Assembly: GCF_036289385.1 (NCBI RefSeq) | Contig: NZ_JAYFFH010000002.1 | Coordinates: 62,001-126,000 of the forward strand | Length of the DNA stretch: 64,000 nt | Source: Anaerofustis butyriciformans | Lineage (GTDB): Bacteria; Bacillota; Clostridia; Eubacteriales; Anaerofustaceae | Direction: 5' to 3' | Part shown: positions 35,242 to 44,001 of the stretch, piece after piece | Layout of the letters: the number at the start of each line of letters is the position of its first letter | Position numbering within the stretch: the first letter of the stretch is position 1 | Notes under the pieces: model-generated | The model's database searches: none | What the model was told of the DNA's origin: nothing | The model's input: the letters and a program-made list of their open reading frames with translations, nothing else | Program-made: the position numbers and the translations under genes

Positions 35242-35490
35242 ATGGCAAATAAATTTAGAAATACATTTTCTGGTTTTGGACAAGAATTGTTAGATGGTGT
35301 TAGAGCATCTTTCCAAAGCCATTTAGATGAGGCAGCTTTTGAAGAGCGAGTAATGGGAATTGAAAATGCTACTTCTGCAATGCTAGAACTTAATATTGAG
35401 GAAAATAAAATAATTGAGATGCTACAAAAGTATTGGGACTTGCGATTGAGTGAAGCAAAGATGTTCATTGAGCATCATAAAGGTGAATAG
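35242..35490 (+). CDS. Small helical protein, 82 residues, in the nuclease cluster
   Basis: GGGAGG before ATG 35242 sets the start; an upstream ATG at 35218 lacks a site. The protein is almost wholly helical (FSGFGQELLDGVRASFQSHL, SAMLELNIEENKIIEMLQKY, LRLSEAKMFIEHHK). The segment ENKIIEMLQKYWDLRLSEA resembles the short helical-bundle motif often seen at the ends of DUF-type mobile-element proteins. No family recognised. Its place between the DUF262 and PD-(D/E)xK-like genes makes an accessory or inhibitor role conceivable, but that is inference. Confidence 0.65.
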   Translation: MANKFRNTFSGFGQELLDGVRASFQSHLDEAAFEERVMGIENATSAMLELNIEENKIIEMLQKYWDLRLSEAKMFIEHHKGE

Positions 35491-35594
35491 TATTGACAGT
35501 TTATAAATCCAAGTAGTTGGAATAAATTATTTTTATAAAATGTTCTGATGTATAAGTAGTTTCTGTTGAAACCAATGTAGCTAGGAGGTATATA

Positions 35595-37253
35595 ATGTAT
35601 TCAGTTGATATGAAAAATGCTCAATTGATTTTGCGATATAGCGATGTTTTTCCCGGAGAGAAACCAAACCTTGTAGATAAAATAAAAAATATAAATATGC
35701 ATAAAACAATATCAATTATTAGTGAATTGATTCAAATTAAAGATGCCAAGTGCGAACCTATAAATATATTTGGAATGGAAGTAAGATTCCCCTTTGAAAT
35801 TATTTTGAAACGTGATTATTGCGGAATGAAACCAGAGTCTCCAAGGGAAATGATGGAAAACATGATGATGAGAAAAAATCAACATATCATTTCTTTGCAG
35901 ATGCTATTAATTCTTCTAAAAAAAGTAATTATTTACGGCAATTATGAATCTTTGAAAGAACAAAATTACGAAATAACCAATGATGATTATAAGGATATAA
36001 TTATGATGCAACTTTTAGTTGCTGATGAAATTTCAGAAAAGCATAGAGAGAGAATAGATACAGACCACTTTCTTTATTCAACGTATCATTTGAATTATCA
36101 AAGAAATGTTGCAAATGAGTTTTTGCGTATGTACTACATGATGGAATGTTTAAGCCGTAGTCCATATAATTTTTCAGACGATGTGCAATCTGAATATAGA
36201 GATTACTACGGAGATTTCACTTCAAAATATTGCATTACGCCAACAGAATACAGCTCACTGCTATTTTGGGAATTACATTACTATTATTCAGATAAAAATT
36301 ATTTATCGACATCAAAATGCTGGAGAAATATTGACCTGATATATAAAGAGGCAAAGGAAAAAGAGAAGATATCTAAAGTAATAGACATTTTAATGAAAAA
36401 ACCATGTGAATTAAGAGAATGGGCAATAAAAAGCGAAATGGACGAATGGGACTTTACATTATTCTACAGTTTTCCTTTTATTTCAGACGGACAATCAAAT
36501 TATATATCCGTTTCTAATGTTACGTTGATAAATGCATTCTTTGAAAAAATTTTTTGGCTTATAAGGGACTGCTATCCACAAAAAGATAGTCGTGCAATGG
36601 CTTTTTTTGGACGTTTATTCGAACGATATATTCAGGATGCTACTAAAGATGCCTGTCGTAAGTCCTATACATATATAAATGAATTCCAATATAAAGTAAA
36701 TAGAGCTAACCGAAAATCGTCGGATGCTTATGTAAGAAAAGAAAATAATTTATTGGTTGTAGAAGCAAAGGGTTTTTCTGTATTAGTTGATTGTATGGCT
36801 AAGAACGAAAAGATAGAGAAAAATAATGAAAAATTATTTGTAACACCTGTTTTGCAGGCTGATGAACGTTTGAATGAATTTTATAAATGCAAAAAAGAGT
36901 TCGCAGGTGTTGAAGAGGCTTTCGTTATATCAGTCACATTAGATAATATCAATGCTATACCAAATTACTACAATACAATTCATAAAGAGATAAGTGAAAA
37001 AAAGAAATGCACACTGGTTCGCTATTATTTTAATCTCAGTATTGAAGAATATGAGATGCTTTTGTATTTAATCGAACAGGATATAGATATTTTTGAGATT
37101 CTTAGAGAGTATTTTACTAATAGAGTGCTTTCTCCTTTTAGTAACTATGTAAGAGAAAAAGTTGGTAGTGTTAATATGACAAGATTTATGGAAGAAAATT
37201 ATAAAGCCGCAACAAATAAGATGGAAAGTATGTTGTCAAAATCGCATTATTGA
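35595..37253 (+). CDS. Unrecognised 552-residue protein with PD-(D/E)xK nuclease signature
   Basis: I do not recognise the family. The C-terminal region carries a pattern of the restriction-endonuclease fold: Glu343 in GRLFERYIQ, Asp377 in KSSDAYVRK, Glu390-x-Lys392 in LLVVEAKG, and Gln421 in PVLQADERL. The N-terminal 330 residues are helical and rich in Tyr and Met (MMENMMMRKNQHIISLQMLL), with no zinc, ATP-binding or membrane motifs. TAGGAGG precedes ATG 35595. A terminator follows, closing the cargo unit. A nuclease in a defence cluster is the likely role, not proven. Confidence 0.75.
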   Translation: MYSVDMKNAQLILRYSDVFPGEKPNLVDKIKNINMHKTISIISELIQIKDAKCEPINIFGMEVRFPFEIILKRDYCGMKPESPREMMENMMMRKNQHIISLQMLLILLKKVIIYGNYESLKEQNYEITNDDYKDIIMMQLLVADEISEKHRERIDTDHFLYSTYHLNYQRNVANEFLRMYYMMECLSRSPYNFSDDVQSEYRDYYGDFTSKYCITPTEYSSLLFWELHYYYSDKNYLSTSKCWRNIDLIYKEAKEKEKISKVIDILMKKPCELREWAIKSEMDEWDFTLFYSFPFISDGQSNYISVSNVTLINAFFEKIFWLIRDCYPQKDSRAMAFFGRLFERYIQDATKDACRKSYTYINEFQYKVNRANRKSSDAYVRKENNLLVVEAKGFSVLVDCMAKNEKIEKNNEKLFVTPVLQADERLNEFYKCKKEFAGVEEAFVISVTLDNINAIPNYYNTIHKEISEKKKCTLVRYYFNLSIEEYEMLLYLIEQDIDIFEILREYFTNRVLSPFSNYVREKVGSVNMTRFMEENYKAATNKMESMLSKSHY

Positions 37254-37379
37254 TATATTTTTCAATTCACAAAAGTATGAAAAGTAATTAGATATATTCC
37301 CACGCTTATGCTCGCCCTATCCACACAGACCATGTACTGATGTCAAGAGTTGATAGTAGTGTGTGTAAAAAAGAACTTC

Positions 37380-37418
37380 CCGAGAGTTGAATTTTAAACT
37401 TCAACTCTCGGATTTTTT
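37380..37418 (+). terminator. Terminator closing the HNH/DUF262/PD-(D/E)xK block
   Basis: Perfect 12-bp arms CCGAGAGTTGAA (37380-37391) and TTCAACTCTCGG (37400-37411) with an 8-base loop are followed by ATTTTTTT. The 126 bases before it are non-coding. Confidence 0.88.
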
Positions 37419-37646
37419 TGTAAGGCAAAACTGAATATGACCACAATCGGAAAACCACAGGATTAAGTTGGCGGCTCCATTAGATAAGTTATAAAGATAG
37501 TGTTGTTAATCTTTATTTGATAATCTAAATATAAATAAATATCAGAAAACATCAAAAAATATTATAAAACATTGTTTTGAGAATGAAATATGGTATTATA
37601 TTATAGAGTTTTTATATCTACTTGTATTATGCAGAGGTGAATAACA
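37419..37646 (+). promoter_or_regulatory. Upstream region and candidate promoter of the LlaJI-like restriction operon
   Basis: This part of the 393-base gap has no gene I can support. A possible sigma-A promoter has -35 TTGTTT (37572-37577), a 16-base spacer and -10 TATTAT (37594-37599), with the HTH control gene 47 bases downstream. The rest is AT-rich. Confidence 0.4.
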
Positions 37647-37841
37647 ATGAGTGAAAATATAAATGAAAAATGGATAAGTATAGAAGAAGCAGCAGAACAT
37701 TTAGGCATTAAACCTGTAACCGTACGAGATTGGATAAAAAAAGGAAAAGGCATTCCGGCTCATAAAATAGGCAAAAAGTGGAAGTTCAAATATTCCGAAT
37801 TAGACGCTTGGGTAAAGAGCGGACAGAGTGCCATAGAATAA
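37647..37841 (+). CDS. HTH_17 excisionase-like DNA-binding protein (restriction control candidate)
   Basis: The 64-residue protein has one MerR/excisionase-like winged helix (WISIEEAAEHLGIKPVTVRD, WIKKGKGIPAHKIGKKWKFK, YSELDAWVKSG). Small HTH proteins of this kind often lead restriction-modification operons, where they delay nuclease expression. The methylase gene follows 18 bases later. Confidence 0.8.
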   Translation: MSENINEKWISIEEAAEHLGIKPVTVRDWIKKGKGIPAHKIGKKWKFKYSELDAWVKSGQSAIE

Positions 37842-37859
37842 TTAACGGGTAGGTGTAAA

Positions 37860-39494
37860 ATGGCAAACGATATGTTGATTAACGCATTGAAAATAACAAA
37901 TGGCTATTTAAATCAAAACTATAGCCATAATGAATTAAAAATAATCCGTAGAGAAATCAATGCTATTATAGGAGAGTCACTGAGTGTAGAAGATTCTCTA
38001 AACAAGCCTTATTCATATGAGGAGATGCAAGAAATATTGTCTACCTTAAATGAAAAGGAAACTATAAGAAAAAACAAAGGTGTATATTACACGCCATTGG
38101 ACGTTGTTAAGTTTATATTGATTAATAGTGTAAAAATGGTATGTAGGAGACTACAACCAAACAACCTTCATGTCTTGGATTTGAACGGCATACCATACAG
38201 TACATTCTGTTATGATAAGACGGTATATGATCCAACCTGTGGAACTGGTGTTTTCCTATTAGCAGCACTTGAATTGAAGTTAGATATACTTGATTTACAT
38301 CACACAGATGTTACAAAAGGTAAAATTAATAAAGTAGTTGCATCCATAAAAGGAAATGACTTAAACAGAGACTCAATGACAATTACAAAAATTAGGTTGT
38401 TTTTATGTGTTTTGCATAGACACGGCGTATCAAAAATTAAAGGACTTTCAGGTGTTCTTAACAACTGTTATGAATGCTATGATTATGTTGAACAAAAACC
38501 TAAAGTTGAAAATAAATATGATATTATTATTGGAAATCCTCCATATGTAGAAGATGCAAAAAGTGATTCAACACCAGAGAAAAAATATGGAAACATATAT
38601 GCAAATGTATTAGAAAACGCAGCCTTGCAGTTAAAACCGGGCGGTGTTATGGGTTTTATAATCCCACTATCATATGTTTCCACGCCGAGAATGCAGAAGA
38701 TTCGTGATGAGTTGTATACTACTGTGCCAGAGCAATATATACTCAGTTATTCCGATAGACCTGATTGCTTGTTTACTTCAGTGCATCAAAAACTTTGTAT
38801 ATTGCTTGGTCGAAACAAAACAGGAGAACGAGATGTATATACAGGGAATTATAGATATTGGTATAAAGAAGAACGCTATGATTTGTTCAATACAGCTGAA
38901 GTTGTTAAAAACAACTATGTAGAAAATGCATATATTCCTAAATTGGGTACAAGATTGGATACATCTGTATACAGAAGAATAAATGGATTTAATACATCTA
39001 TTATTAGTCTACTTGAGAAAAATGGAGAGCCTTTATATTTGAATATGCGAGCGGCATTTTGGATAAAGGCATTCCTAAATGAACACGCAGGTGCGGAATA
39101 TAAAACATTCAAGTGTGAGAACCAAGATTATGCTAATTTCTGTATGTGCCTACTTAATTCTTCTTTGTTTTGGTGGTACTGGATTTGTATATCCGATTGT
39201 TGGCATATTACAAGAAAAGAATTGTTGGGATTCAAAGTGCCGGAAATCGATGATTTTACTGAAGTTAATAGACTTGCTGTGGCACTTGAAAATCGGTTGG
39301 AAGAAACGAAACTCTATGTTGGTACAAAACAAACTGAATATGAGTACAAACATAAATCGTGTGTTGATGTAATTCATCAAATTGATGATTACGTCAATAT
39401 GTTATATGGCCTGACAGAAGAAGAAGGGTTGTATATTAAGAATTTTGCTTATCGATATAGAATCGGTGGAGGTGTTGAAGATGAACGTAATTGA
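37860..39494 (+). CDS. N6-adenine DNA methyltransferase of the restriction system
   Basis: The 544-residue protein has a gamma-class arrangement: motif I YDPTCGTGVFLLAAL (from residue 123) and motif IV GNPPYVED (NPPY 226-229). An N-terminal KNKGVYYTPLDVVKF is typical of Eco57I/TaqI-like methylases. The C-terminal half (AAFWIKAFLNEHAGAEYKTF, LLNSSLFWWYWICISDCWHI) is a likely target-recognition domain. It shares an overlap of 14 bases with the m5C methylase gene. Two methylases of different chemistry suggest an asymmetric recognition site. Confidence 0.88.
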   Translation: MANDMLINALKITNGYLNQNYSHNELKIIRREINAIIGESLSVEDSLNKPYSYEEMQEILSTLNEKETIRKNKGVYYTPLDVVKFILINSVKMVCRRLQPNNLHVLDLNGIPYSTFCYDKTVYDPTCGTGVFLLAALELKLDILDLHHTDVTKGKINKVVASIKGNDLNRDSMTITKIRLFLCVLHRHGVSKIKGLSGVLNNCYECYDYVEQKPKVENKYDIIIGNPPYVEDAKSDSTPEKKYGNIYANVLENAALQLKPGGVMGFIIPLSYVSTPRMQKIRDELYTTVPEQYILSYSDRPDCLFTSVHQKLCILLGRNKTGERDVYTGNYRYWYKEERYDLFNTAEVVKNNYVENAYIPKLGTRLDTSVYRRINGFNTSIISLLEKNGEPLYLNMRAAFWIKAFLNEHAGAEYKTFKCENQDYANFCMCLLNSSLFWWYWICISDCWHITRKELLGFKVPEIDDFTEVNRLAVALENRLEETKLYVGTKQTEYEYKHKSCVDVIHQIDDYVNMLYGLTEEEGLYIKNFAYRYRIGGGVEDERN

Positions 39495-40581
39495 CCTATT
39501 TTCAGGATGCGGAGGACTATCCCTTGGATTTATCAAGGATGGTTACGTGGTTAAGAAAGCGGTAGAATTTGATGCAAACATAGCTAACACCTACAAGAAA
39601 AATCATCCGGAAGTAGATGTTATCGTTGATGATATAAGAAATATCGACCAATCAGGCGTATTTAAAGCAGGCGATGCAGATGTAATTATTGGCGGCCCTC
39701 CTTGTCAAGGGTTCTCAATGGCAGGAGCAAGGATAAGAACAGGATTTATTGATGACCCACGTAATTATCTTTTTAAGCATTATTTCAATGTAGTAAAAAC
39801 AGTAAAACCCAGAGCGTTTGTGATGGAAAACGTCAAAGGGATAATGACCATGCAGGACGGAAAAATCTTTAAAGAGATTCTCAGAATATTTTCCGATGCT
39901 GAAATGTTGGATGGAAAACCATATAAAATCAATTATAAAATCGTTAAAGCGACAGAATTTGGTGTGCCACAAAAAAGAGAAAGAATGATAATCATTGGAA
40001 CTCAGGCATCTGAATATGATTTTAATGAGATGTGGGAAAGAACGAAACAGGATATTCTTAGGGAATATCCGCACTACTTTGATACCGTTACAGTAGAGGA
40101 TGCAATTGGAAATTTAGGCACCACAACAACGGATGGCAATATAGAAAATCCTATTCCGATTACAGAATATCAAAAGTATTTGTCATCGACTGGTAGTGAG
40201 TTAAGTAACCACACCAAGACTAATCATTCTCGTGTAGCGGTAGATAGAATGAGTCGAGTGGCTAACGGAGAGAATTATACGGCTTTAGAAGAAACAATAA
40301 AGTCTGTTCATAGTGGAGCCTATGGACGATTATGTTGGGATGAACAAGCACCAACGATTACAACGAGGTTTGACACTCCTGCGGGTGGAAGATTCATACA
40401 TCCTGTTGAAGATAGAACTCTTTCTCCAAGAGAGGCAGCGAGAATACAAAGTTTTCCAGACGATTTTGTTTTCTATGGAAACAAGACATCGATATGCAAA
40501 CAGATAGGAAACGCTGTGCCACCTAAAGTGTCCTATTTCCTAGCACGTTTAATAAATAAAATAATCGAGACGGAGGTATAA
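39481..40581 (+). CDS. DNA (cytosine-5) methyltransferase
   Basis: The 366-residue enzyme has motif I DLFSGCGGLSLGF (from residue 5), the catalytic loop GGPPCQGFS (71-79, nucleophile Cys75), motif VI MENVKG near 115-120 and a C-terminal RIQSFPDDFVFYGNK with QIGNAVPP. These are the classic C5 methylase blocks, all in the normal order and length. The ATG at 39481 follows GGAGG. Methylation protects the host site from the linked nuclease. Confidence 0.94.
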   Translation: MNVIDLFSGCGGLSLGFIKDGYVVKKAVEFDANIANTYKKNHPEVDVIVDDIRNIDQSGVFKAGDADVIIGGPPCQGFSMAGARIRTGFIDDPRNYLFKHYFNVVKTVKPRAFVMENVKGIMTMQDGKIFKEILRIFSDAEMLDGKPYKINYKIVKATEFGVPQKRERMIIIGTQASEYDFNEMWERTKQDILREYPHYFDTVTVEDAIGNLGTTTTDGNIENPIPITEYQKYLSSTGSELSNHTKTNHSRVAVDRMSRVANGENYTALEETIKSVHSGAYGRLCWDEQAPTITTRFDTPAGGRFIHPVEDRTLSPREAARIQSFPDDFVFYGNKTSICKQIGNAVPPKVSYFLARLINKIIETEV

Positions 40582-40585
40582 GGAA

Positions 40586-42550
40586 ATGAATTCAGTTTTA
40601 CAAAACAAACTAAATGAGTTGCAGAATGCAAACGATTATGAGTGTTGGTATTTGGTGAAACAACCTACTGCATTTGATAATATATGTTATCTTGTATCTT
40701 TTTTGAAAGAATTCAAGTCAAAAAATACGCCTGAAAATTTGCAGGATTTTATAGGAAAAAAAGTAACTGAGATAAATGCAAGCAAACCAAATGTTGAAAT
40801 TTCCAATAATTATCGTGCATTGCGAGTTGCTGCTTTCTTCGGATTAATTACCATGACATCTTCAAAGTACGAAGAGGCTATCATCACTGAGGCATTTGAA
40901 GAAATAAACAATAGATGTGGCGGTGCTTTTGAAAATAAAGAATTATATGAAGACATCATTCAAAGGCAGATTGAAAAGATGTATATCAGTTCCACTGTCG
41001 ATGAAGGATACAACGGTGTTCGTCAAGACTTCCGTTTATATCCTGTAATGCTGCTCTATAAGGTATTGCTCGAATTAGGTCGTTCTACAGGAGCATATAA
41101 AATTAGCATGACTGAGTACCGTTACTTAGTTGCAACAACAAAGGTGTTTGAAAACTTTCTTGAAACCTTATTACTTATTAAATTATTGAGAGAAGATATC
41201 TCTGCAAATACAGAATTTGAACAATATCGTACCAAATTTGATAACAGATTAATACAAGCACTTAAGCAATTATCTACTTTGGTAATTGACCGTGATTCTA
41301 TCGCAATAAAGTCAGAAGCAGTTGAAGAAGTGGCGAAAAAAGTATTCATCTTTGAAAGCAATCCTAATGTTTTTGCTACTGAAAATTATCTTGGCTTTTT
41401 GGGGTCTACAAAATCTTTATTTGAACTTGATGAGTTTGAACTTGAGGATAGTACAGAGGACGGACAGAATGCAGAAACTGTAGATTATGATAAAGTTCCT
41501 CGTATTGATAACGGAACGAATGTACTCCTATATGGCGTTCCAGGTTCTGGCAAGAGCTGGACTATTGAGCATGAATACTGCAAAAAAGGTACTAATGTAG
41601 AGCGTTTGGTTTTCCATCCAGACTATACTTACTCCGATTTTATTGGTCAGATTCTACCGAATGTGGCTGAAGACGGACAAGTAAGCTATAAGTTTACGGC
41701 GGGACCGTTTACTAATATTCTGGCTGATGCTTATCGAAATCCGGATAAGGAATATATCCTTATTATCGAAGAAATCAACCGTGGCAATGCTCCTGCAATT
41801 TTTGGAGAAGTGTTCCAATTACTTGATAGAAAAAACGAAATTCAAGATATGGATGATGGTTATCCTATTGGCACAAGCGAGTATGGTATTACAAATGCCA
41901 ATATAGCTGCAATTGTTTATGGAGATGCAAAGCACAAAGTTCGTATCCCGTCTAATCTTTCAATTATTGGCACTATGAATACATCAGACCAGAATGTATT
42001 TACTTTGGATACAGCCTTCCAGCGTAGATGGGAGATGCGCCTAATTGAAAATAACTTTGAACATGTAGACAGAAGGTTAGCAGATGCTGAAATCCTTGAT
42101 ACAGGAATCACATGGGAGGTATTTTGTACTCAGATTAACAAGATTATTGTAGGTAATAATGCCAGAATGACATCTGCTGAAGACAAGCGTCTTGGTGCCT
42201 ATTTCGTACACTTGCGAGATTTGGAATACAACCCAAGTATGGGTAACTTGTCTGAAGGTGAATACGATAGCCTTCGACAAAAAGAACAGGACAAGACTAT
42301 TACCGAAACAGAAAAAGGGAGACTTGCTGAAATACGTGCAGCAATGAAACAAAATCGTAAGTTTCCGGAAAAGGTAATCAAATATTTATGGGATGATGCG
42401 TTTAAGTTTAACAGAGAGATTGTTTTTGAAACAACAACATACCAAAGTTTGGAACAAGTAATCAGAACTTTCATGTATTCTGAAAAACTTGACCGTTTAT
42501 CAATGTTCAAAGACAATGTGAGAAACGCATTTACTAATCCCGAAGATTAA
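40586..42550 (+). CDS. McrB-like AAA+ GTPase/ATPase of a LlaJI-type restriction system (R1)
   Basis: The 654-residue protein has Walker A GVPGSGKS (317-324), FHPDYTYSDFIGQILPNV, the McrB signature IIEEINRGNAPAIFGEVFQL and sensor region IIGTMNTSDQNVFTLDTAF with an arginine finger QRRWEM. The N-terminal 290 residues should recognise DNA. In McrBC and LlaJI this motor translocates DNA and activates the paired nuclease, here the next gene. RBS GGAGG before the ATG. Confidence 0.9.
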   Translation: MNSVLQNKLNELQNANDYECWYLVKQPTAFDNICYLVSFLKEFKSKNTPENLQDFIGKKVTEINASKPNVEISNNYRALRVAAFFGLITMTSSKYEEAIITEAFEEINNRCGGAFENKELYEDIIQRQIEKMYISSTVDEGYNGVRQDFRLYPVMLLYKVLLELGRSTGAYKISMTEYRYLVATTKVFENFLETLLLIKLLREDISANTEFEQYRTKFDNRLIQALKQLSTLVIDRDSIAIKSEAVEEVAKKVFIFESNPNVFATENYLGFLGSTKSLFELDEFELEDSTEDGQNAETVDYDKVPRIDNGTNVLLYGVPGSGKSWTIEHEYCKKGTNVERLVFHPDYTYSDFIGQILPNVAEDGQVSYKFTAGPFTNILADAYRNPDKEYILIIEEINRGNAPAIFGEVFQLLDRKNEIQDMDDGYPIGTSEYGITNANIAAIVYGDAKHKVRIPSNLSIIGTMNTSDQNVFTLDTAFQRRWEMRLIENNFEHVDRRLADAEILDTGITWEVFCTQINKIIVGNNARMTSAEDKRLGAYFVHLRDLEYNPSMGNLSEGEYDSLRQKEQDKTITETEKGRLAEIRAAMKQNRKFPEKVIKYLWDDAFKFNREIVFETTTYQSLEQVIRTFMYSEKLDRLSMFKDNVRNAFTNPED

Positions 42551-42564
42551 GGTGGTGAGTCTGT

Positions 42565-43887
42565 ATGGATTTAGATTCAGCATTATATATGGCGATGGTC
42601 GATGATGATATTACTAAGCATTGTCATGTTAACTCAAATGAAGATGGTGACCGGTTTGTAGGCATTAAAGCGGATTCGGATAATGCGATGGTCTATTTCC
42701 CTATCGGATATCAGCTTCCTGAAACAGATGCAGAAATTAGAACAGATATCAAGCACTTGATTCAAGTGCTATCAGAGTTTACGACTAAAGAAGACCGTTT
42801 GCTTGCAATAAATAAGTTCGCAGCACCGCAGACTGTCGATTTCCCTATCAATGCTTATAAGAGCGTTATAGAATATTATTTTTCTATTGGTGGTAAATAT
42901 TATGTTGAGGTAGACCCTGCGTACAAAACGAGTGCAACTGGAAAACAGGACTGGCCTAAAACGGTGCGAAATCAAGTACCTTTGGTACAACAAAAGGATG
43001 GAGTTAGTTCTTTTATCTATACTGAGTTTACAGTGAGAGCAACAACACCAAACGATTCAAAACAGATAACGCAAATCAATCGTTTTTGCGTATATGAGGC
43101 TTTTAAAAAGTTGGGATGGCTGTATGTTCCATATATGCCGGAGCAACCGGGGCCACATCCGGATATAAAAACGTCCATTGTAATTTTGGATACAAAGCTT
43201 GGAAATACAAATGATGATAAAAAACGCAACTTGTTTCAGGCAATGAAAGATATGCTCGAATACATGGATGAAAAAACATCTGATAAACAGTTTTATTTTG
43301 GTACAGATAATTTCGACTATGTATGGGAAAAGTTGATTGACAGAGCATTCGGAGAAAAGGATAAAAATAAATATTTTCCTCGTTCAAGATGGTTGCTTGA
43401 CTATGGTAAGTATAAAGAAAAGCGTCCGCTAATGCCGGATACAATTATGATTTACAATGGAAAGTATTATATTCTTGATGCCAAATGCTACAAGTATGGT
43501 TGGACTGGTATTCCTGAACACTTACCTAATGGTTCATCAATCAATAAGCAGATTACATACGGTGAGTATTTAGAAAAGTATAAAGGCGTCAATGCCACCT
43601 CTCTTTTCAATGCTTTTATCATGCCATACAATATGACTAAGAACTTTTTTAAGCTGGATACCGTCGTTGGGAATATTGGTGAAGCGGTAGGAGACTGGCG
43701 TAGCAACAAAAAATATTATGAACGCATACAAGGTATCGTGATGGATACAAGATATTTGTTGTATCATTACACAGGAAATCCGATAAAGGAAAAGGTAGCC
43801 TTAGCAGATTGCATAGAAGCAGTTTTAAGCAGAAAACCTGTGCCACACGCCACAGAAGAGACAACCATTACACCATCTCAAGTATAA
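42565..43887 (+). CDS. LlaJI-family restriction endonuclease subunit (R2)
   Basis: The 440-residue protein has a PD-(D/E)xK active site: MPDTI (Pro291-Asp292), IYNGKYYILDAKCY (Asp305-x-Lys307) and an upstream Glu-rich helix. The pattern around AKCYKYG and SINKQITYGEYL matches my memory of the LlaJI restriction family. Together with the McrB-like gene 14 bases upstream and two methylases it forms a complete system. The nuclease strictly needs the motor in LlaJI, and probably here. Confidence 0.85.
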   Translation: MDLDSALYMAMVDDDITKHCHVNSNEDGDRFVGIKADSDNAMVYFPIGYQLPETDAEIRTDIKHLIQVLSEFTTKEDRLLAINKFAAPQTVDFPINAYKSVIEYYFSIGGKYYVEVDPAYKTSATGKQDWPKTVRNQVPLVQQKDGVSSFIYTEFTVRATTPNDSKQITQINRFCVYEAFKKLGWLYVPYMPEQPGPHPDIKTSIVILDTKLGNTNDDKKRNLFQAMKDMLEYMDEKTSDKQFYFGTDNFDYVWEKLIDRAFGEKDKNKYFPRSRWLLDYGKYKEKRPLMPDTIMIYNGKYYILDAKCYKYGWTGIPEHLPNGSSINKQITYGEYLEKYKGVNATSLFNAFIMPYNMTKNFFKLDTVVGNIGEAVGDWRSNKKYYERIQGIVMDTRYLLYHYTGNPIKEKVALADCIEAVLSRKPVPHATEETTITPSQV

Positions 43888-43956
43888 CCCTGCCAAGATT
43901 GTGTCAATAGTTGCAGAAGAAAAAGCACAATATGGCAGTGATGTATAATAGAAAAA

Positions 43957-44001
43957 CCTGTACCATACAGTAATTGATACTGTATGGCACAGGCTTTTTT
44001 T
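43957..44001. terminator. Bidirectional terminator between convergent genes
   Basis: CCTGTACCATACAGT (43957-43971) pairs with ACTGTATGGCACAGG (43979-43993) with one mismatch and is followed by CTTTTTTTAT on the plus strand. On the minus strand the complement of GAAAAA gives a short T-run, so it serves the restriction operon and the converging gene. Confidence 0.82.

Noticed and set aside
37254..37379. Possible remnant of an insertion sequence before the 37380 terminator
   Set aside because: Slightly different composition, but no terminal repeats, no transposase fragment and no target duplication could be seen.
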